Origin: Archangium violaceum Cb vi76
GTDB taxonomy: Bacteria; Myxococcota; Myxococcia; Myxococcales; Myxococcaceae
Assembly (NCBI RefSeq): GCF_000733295.1
Contig: NZ_JPMI01000121.1
Location: forward strand, 1-54,355
Direction of reading: 5' to 3'
Length of the DNA: 54,355 nt
This document shows positions 51,201 to 54,355 of this stretch, one piece after another. The first letter of the stretch is position 1; each line of letters starts with the position of its first letter. The position numbers were made by a program, and so were the translations under genes. The notes under the pieces are model-generated. The model ran no database searches. It was not told the DNA's origin and worked only from the letters and a program-made list of their open reading frames with translations.

Positions 51201-52166
51201 CGTGCCACCCCCGAGGAGGGGGCCCGGGCGGCCTATGCCGAGACGGTGTGTTTCATGACGATGAGGATGACCTGGCTCGGCGCGCGCCGGGACGCGCTGG
51301 CCTGGCTCGAGCGACTGGCCGGGCTCGGCGGCGAGGGCTCCGCGCACGCCCTCTCCATCCAGGCGTGGGCGGGCTATGCGAGCGGATTCGCGCTGCACCA
51401 CCTGGAGCCGCGTCCGTGGCGGGCCCTGCTGCGGACCCGCCAGTCCATGCAGTGCTTCCGGGAGATGGGCTGGCCGGAGTGGATTGGACCGCAGGTGATG
51501 GAGGGGATGACGCTGGCGGCCCTGGGCGAGTTACCCGCCGCGCTGGGGGCGCTGCGGGAGGCCCAGGCGGCTGGCGAGCGGATGGGGGAATTCATCTCCC
51601 ACACCTTCGCCCGGAGCCACCTCCTGCTCGTGCTGTCCGGCAGTCCCCACGAGGCCGAGCGCGAGGAGGCGCGCGCCCTGGCGAGGGAGTGGGTGGAGGG
51701 ACAGCAGCCCCTCGGGGCCCCCTTCATGGCCATGGCCCGGCTCGCCCTCGCGAGGGTGGCGCTGACGTGCGGGGAGCTCGAGGCGGCCGAGGCCCACGCC
51801 CGCCAGGCGTGTGTGCCGCGCAGCCCGTACCATGTGCTGCCAGCGCGCACGCTGCTGAGTGCCGCCCTGCTGGCCCAGGGGCGTGCCGCCGAGGCCCGTC
51901 GGGAGGCCACGCTCGGAGTCGAGGAGCTGGAGGCGATGGGGGATGCGGGAGCCACCTCCGTGGGCCTGACCCTGGCCCTGGCCGAGGCTTGCTTCGCGGA
52001 CGGCGACCCCGGGGCGGGCGAGGCCGCCCTGCGCGAGGCCGTGAGGCACGTGCACGCGCGCGCCACGGACATACCCGAGGCTCCCCAGCGCGAGCGCTTC
52101 CTGCTCCAGGTGCCGGAGAATGCTCACGCCCTGTCCCTGGCCCGGGAGCGCGGGCTGCTGCCTTGA
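48213..52166 (+). CDS. Ser/Thr kinase with cyclase-like, AAA ATPase and TPR regions
   Basis: 1317 aa, cytoplasmic. The kinase domain (about 28-300) is complete: GRGGMGTVY, VALKLL, HRDLKPSN, DFGLARP and GTPGYMAPEQ. Residues about 315-465 look like a degenerate class III nucleotide cyclase domain (QQLVSILLAALPG ... SVGLATGRGLPSGRLPVGEAVDRAGQL), without the metal-binding Asp pair. From about 485 a MalT/AfsR-like ATPase follows, opening GREQELALLERV, with Walker A APAGTGKSR near 520 and Walker B LLVLEDLHWGD near 655. The C-terminal ~450 residues are TPR-like helices (QPERAIHFHGRMAEQLL ... AEARREATLGVEELEAM). This kinase-ATPase-TPR layout is common in myxobacterial regulators; the input and targets are unknown. 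GAGGAATCCCTG precedes the ATG. Confidence 0.9.
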   Translation: MKNQPLPPPPTVSQQPVDSGSPPLGWRVAGRFVLEAVAGRGGMGTVYRARDSLTGRPVALKLLRSSSTSGAAERFTREAQVLATLNHPRIVSYVTHGLTEQGQPFLAMEWLEGEDLAQRLAHQPLSPPESLALLRHASEALEVAHRQGIVHRDLKPSNLFLRAGRPEDVVLLDFGLARPLAPSRALTDQGLVLGTPGYMAPEQASWQGEPTPSADIFSLGCVLYECLSGRRAFSAPHSGAMLAKILLTEPEALRTLRPELPQALLELVDQMLAKEPRKRPPDAGRLRAALEALDASGGGGPGRVQEPPRESLARTEQQLVSILLAALPGPALDGDTVDLAALGSLRDSLRALLVPQDAVVEVLADGSLGIAFPPGQGTATDQATLAARCALSLKERWPEASVGLATGRGLPSGRLPVGEAVDRAGQLLLRWGALPASATAHVLLDELSAGLLGPGFQLTRVPPDLFLLQGEHSSADASRPLLGRPTPCVGREQELALLERVLVSCVAQPLAQAVLVTAPAGTGKSRLRHEFLRRLEHQGREVRVLMGRGEPLGMGPAGGLMGQALRGLCGAAEGEPLEVRRRKLELRLTRHLPAGEAREVIGFLGELCGIPFPDEHSPRLHAMRGAPPLLKAQVDRALVAFFQAECQQGPVLLVLEDLHWGDEPSVRWVGELLRALAGLPLLVLALARPEVHERFPHPWPGAVREVSLKGLGREACARLVHEVLGPEVAASVIERLVEQSADNTLLLEELIRGVAEGRGEAAPATVLAMLQARLWRLEPGERQVLLAASLFGRTFWAGGVGAVLGLEEPRALEGRLRRLEELELIEEQPTRRFASEPEYRFRHALVRDAAYGLVPDGSTPVGHRLAGAWLERAGEHDPGVLAEHAWLGQQPERAIHFHGRMAEQLLNRHDVHGALRSLEAALSRGPSAEARAHLRALRAMAALWGGDVSEAGSLPALLPELRAGSYPWCKLMEFLLINGILGPQVEGVGELADVLWRATPEEGARAAYAETVCFMTMRMTWLGARRDALAWLERLAGLGGEGSAHALSIQAWAGYASGFALHHLEPRPWRALLRTRQSMQCFREMGWPEWIGPQVMEGMTLAALGELPAALGALREAQAAGERMGEFISHTFARSHLLLVLSGSPHEAEREEARALAREWVEGQQPLGAPFMAMARLALARVALTCGELEAAEAHARQACVPRSPYHVLPARTLLSAALLAQGRAAEARREATLGVEELEAMGDAGATSVGLTLALAEACFADGDPGAGEAALREAVRHVHARATDIPEAPQRERFLLQVPENAHALSLARERGLLP

Positions 52167-52192
52167 CGCGAATCCGCGGTGGCTCCCCCCGT

Positions 52193-52223
52193 GGAGGCGG
52201 CGGGAATCGAAGCCGCCGCCTCC
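52193..52223. terminator. 11-bp perfect GC hairpin resembling a tmRNA 3' end
   Basis: GGAGGCGGCGG (52193-52203), loop GAATCGAAG, CCGCCGCCTCC (52213-52223) lies 26 bases after the kinase stop and between two convergent genes, so a bidirectional terminator is the plain reading. On the minus strand it reads TTCGATTCCCGCCGCCTCCA, the same as the T-arm and acceptor end common in bacterial tmRNA genes, which many integrases use as an attachment site. The upstream body of a tmRNA is absent. Confidence 0.5.
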
Positions 52224-52398
52224 GAGCCTCTGGCGCGTGCTCACGAAGGGGACGAGCTGGGGATTCTTGGTGGAGGCCTGCGCGTGGAAGTCGATGAGTG
52301 CCTGGGCAAAGAGCTGGTGGATATGCTCCTTGGCGGGAGGGCATCAGATGACTTGTAGGACGAGATGAACCCGGTCGAGCCCGTCCTTTCGTTCCAGC

Positions 52399-54355
52399 TC
52401 ACACCCTCAATACAAACCTCTCGTTCTGAAGAATGACCCCGACGCTGGCAATCACGGCGCTGTAGCACTTGAACAGCATGTCCTCCTCGATTCCGGGAGT
52501 GATACGCACCGTCGTGTAGCACTCTCCAAGATTCGTGACATTGAAGCCAAAGCTCGTCCGGTCCACCGCCGGCAGCTCCGCCTCGCGCAGCGCTGGAATC
52601 ACGCACTGCAGGTAGATAGCCTGATTGACCTTCGCCCGGTCGCCGGTCGTCAACTCCCCGACCTCCTTGCTCCGCATCCTCGCCACGAACTCGTCCTTGG
52701 GGCGGAAGGCAAGGTACACCGTCTCCTTGTCCGTTGAATGGCACAACGTGAGCGCATTCGAGCCGGCGGACAGCTTCTGGCCGAGCAGCTTGCGCATCCT
52801 GGCGGTATTGCGCCGGATCTCCTCGAGATACTCCAAGAGCAACGGGCCGTTGGCGCCGAGCATCCGGGCGATGTAGAGCCGATCCTCGGGTGGTAGTGAG
52901 TTCTTGAACCCGGCGAGCGCCTGATTGAACTTCTCCCACGAGCTCCCGTCATTGAACACCAGCGCCGTTCCGACATTTACGAGGTCCATGCCGCTCTGGT
53001 AGAACTTCGTCCCACTCTGCACGAACACGAGATTGAGGTTGCCCGACAGGATATAGCCTCCCGCGCACTGCAGGATGGCTCCGACGTCGGGTTCGCTCAG
53101 GTGGCTCAGCGTCAGGTCCACGATCACGGAATGTGAGGCCTCTTTGTTCGTCGTGAAAAGGCTCTCGAGCAGCGCACATACATTGTGTGGATGGATCTCC
53201 AGCTCGGCCGCGTTGTTCGGATGCGGCTCGAGCACGATGACCTTCTTCTTCCTGAGCTCCGGGGCATCCACCGAATCCACGACCGTTGCCGAGGGGAACA
53301 AATCGGGCGTTTCGTAATAGGCCCCCTTCAGGATCCCGACGCTGTCCGCATCCTCCCCGAGCGCGTCGCGCAGCGCTCGCAGCACGGAGAGACCATGGGG
53401 CGCGAAGAGCACCTGCCGCGGCTTCGACGTGAGGCGAGGGAGGAGCGAGACGAGCGCCTCCTCGAGCGAGGGCCCGGAGAGCCCCTTCCAATCGAATTGG
53501 AATCGGCACAGATGATGGACCCGCTGCATGGCTTGATAGAACTTCTCCACGCGGAGGTTCGACGCATCGTTCTGTGAGGGATACCTCGCGCTCCTGCCCG
53601 CGCGCGTCTTCGTCACCAGGTCCGCTACGGTCGTCAGCACGTCCAGGAGCTCGGCGGAGACGAACGACGGTGTCGCCACATCGAAGAGCGCCGTGATGTC
53701 CTTGCCGATCAGTCCCTTCATCACCTGAAGGTTGTGGGTGATGTGGAAGGGATCTCCATGCTCCGGTTCGAGCGAGGCATAGCGGCTCGAGAGGGCCTCC
53801 ACGGCTTCCACCGAAGACTGCCGCACCGGATCCACTCCGCAGCTCGCGATGAGCGTGTTCGGACGTGATACGAGAGAGTCCAGTACCTCCCTGTTCTTGC
53901 TGTCCTTGACGGACGGATCCGCATTGAGCCCCATCACGTACTGAATCAGCGCGATGGCATCTCCCTCATTCCCGCTTCGGATCTTGTCGGCGATGTAGTC
54001 CGCGCAGATCGCCGCGCACTCGGCCGGAGACTTCCGTAGCCCTTCCGCGCCCAGGGCCCTGTCGATGGCGCCCTTGTCCGAGGTCTTGATGAGCTGAACG
54101 CCCAGGGATGGGATGTAGACGTTGCTCTTCGCATTGATGGCCGTGGTGACGGAGTCGACCTCCTCGAGCTTCAGGCTGCTGCCGCGATAGGGCGCGGAGA
54201 CCGGAACCAGGTAGAAACCCTTGTCGAGTACACCGGGTTTCAAGAGGTCCGCGAGCCGTTTCTTCAGGATGTAGGCGGTGGCCTCCCACAGTCCTGTGCG
54301 CATGCCTCGGCCATAGCCCGCATAGACGATGGGCGAGTCCTGCCGCGACAGCCTG
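52399..54355 (-). CDS. Uncharacterised protein, possible PLP-fold; 5' end beyond window
   Basis: The frame is open from its stop at 52399 to the right edge without interruption, with good coding character up to the last codons (SPIVYAGYGRG before the internal ATG at 54303), so the true start lies outside and at least 651 residues are encoded. I recognise no family with confidence. The stretch VFVQSGTKFYQSGMDLVNVG, preceded by a helix-strand region with VIVDLTLSHL, recalls the Lys region of PLP-dependent Cys/Met-metabolism enzymes (S-x-TK-x(6)-D). The rest is mixed alpha/beta with no signal peptide visible in the window. GC content is lower than in the kinase to its left, suggesting acquired DNA. 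Confidence 0.72.
   Translation of the reverse strand, partial: RLSRQDSPIVYAGYGRGMRTGLWEATAYILKKRLADLLKPGVLDKGFYLVPVSAPYRGSSLKLEEVDSVTTAINAKSNVYIPSLGVQLIKTSDKGAIDRALGAEGLRKSPAECAAICADYIADKIRSGNEGDAIALIQYVMGLNADPSVKDSKNREVLDSLVSRPNTLIASCGVDPVRQSSVEAVEALSSRYASLEPEHGDPFHITHNLQVMKGLIGKDITALFDVATPSFVSAELLDVLTTVADLVTKTRAGRSARYPSQNDASNLRVEKFYQAMQRVHHLCRFQFDWKGLSGPSLEEALVSLLPRLTSKPRQVLFAPHGLSVLRALRDALGEDADSVGILKGAYYETPDLFPSATVVDSVDAPELRKKKVIVLEPHPNNAAELEIHPHNVCALLESLFTTNKEASHSVIVDLTLSHLSEPDVGAILQCAGGYILSGNLNLVFVQSGTKFYQSGMDLVNVGTALVFNDGSSWEKFNQALAGFKNSLPPEDRLYIARMLGANGPLLLEYLEEIRRNTARMRKLLGQKLSAGSNALTLCHSTDKETVYLAFRPKDEFVARMRSKEVGELTTGDRAKVNQAIYLQCVIPALREAELPAVDRTSFGFNVTNLGECYTTVRITPGIEEDMLFKCYSAVIASVGVILQNERFVLRV

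Noticed and set aside
52230-52340. Minus-strand open stretch reading HQLFAQALIDFHAQASTKN
   Set aside because: It looks protein-like but has a stop at its upstream end, no start and no recognised family; it might be a gene scrap, but the evidence is too thin for a feature.

Overview
The window is GC-rich DNA (about 70%) that reads as a myxobacterial chromosome, most likely from the Cystobacter/Archangium group. The evidence is two eukaryote-like Ser/Thr kinases, one followed by a DUF2381-type protein; a lipoprotein toxin with a double-CXXCG-type immunity gene resembling the Myxococcus SitA/SitI kin-discrimination pairs; many secreted proteins and lipoproteins; and an ECF sigma operon ending in a caspase-like protein. 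The genus is inference. I found no tRNA or rRNA gene, no insertion sequence and no CRISPR array.

Layout. 1-3.6 kb: edge of a secreted protein, an acyl-CoA desaturase-like protein, a secreted protein of unknown role, a metallo-beta-lactamase-fold hydrolase and a YbaN-type membrane protein. 3.6-6.7 kb: three genes with ATGA overlaps encode an ECF sigma factor, a ZAS-type anti-sigma factor and a caspase-like protease with a probable beta-barrel tail. 6.7-11.3 kb: an AlkB-like dioxygenase, a convergent ATPase with an altered Walker A motif, and a thermolysin-type (M4) lipoprotein protease. 11.4-30.2 kb is a long minus-strand run. Upstream is an operon for a 1759-residue secreted protein built of repeated Cys-pair modules, an alpha-2-macroglobulin and penicillin-binding protein 1C. 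Then come a GNAT acetyltransferase, a toxin-immunity pair, a lipoprotein with a JAMM-like metal motif, an orphan type II thioesterase and a UPF0489-like protein.

30.4-40.8 kb: a secreted PI-PLC with a C-terminal betagamma-crystallin domain; a truncated oxidoreductase remnant next to a second, much larger toxin candidate (1253 aa, PD-(D/E)xK-like tail) and its overlapping putative immunity gene; a kinase fused to what looks like a lipoprotein, with its DUF2381 partner; and a HAD-like protein lacking the usual catalytic Asp. 40.8-54.4 kb: a dihydroceramide-desaturase-like enzyme, a VWA protein, a three-gene MacA/MacB-type export system, a choloylglycine-hydrolase-family Ntn hydrolase, a 1317-residue kinase/ATPase/TPR regulator, a strong GC hairpin that resembles a tmRNA 3' end, and a lower-GC gene of uncertain fold that runs off the right edge.

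Themes. Envelope defence and peptidoglycan upkeep (A2M, PBP1C, the Cys-pair protein), contact-dependent antagonism (two toxin/immunity modules plus the JAMM lipoprotein) and lipid modification (two desaturases, PI-PLC) dominate. The best candidates for undescribed biology are the Cys-pair repeat protein encoded with A2M and PBP1C, the JAMM lipoprotein attached to the toxin-immunity operon, and the large toxin with its unrecognised immunity partner.
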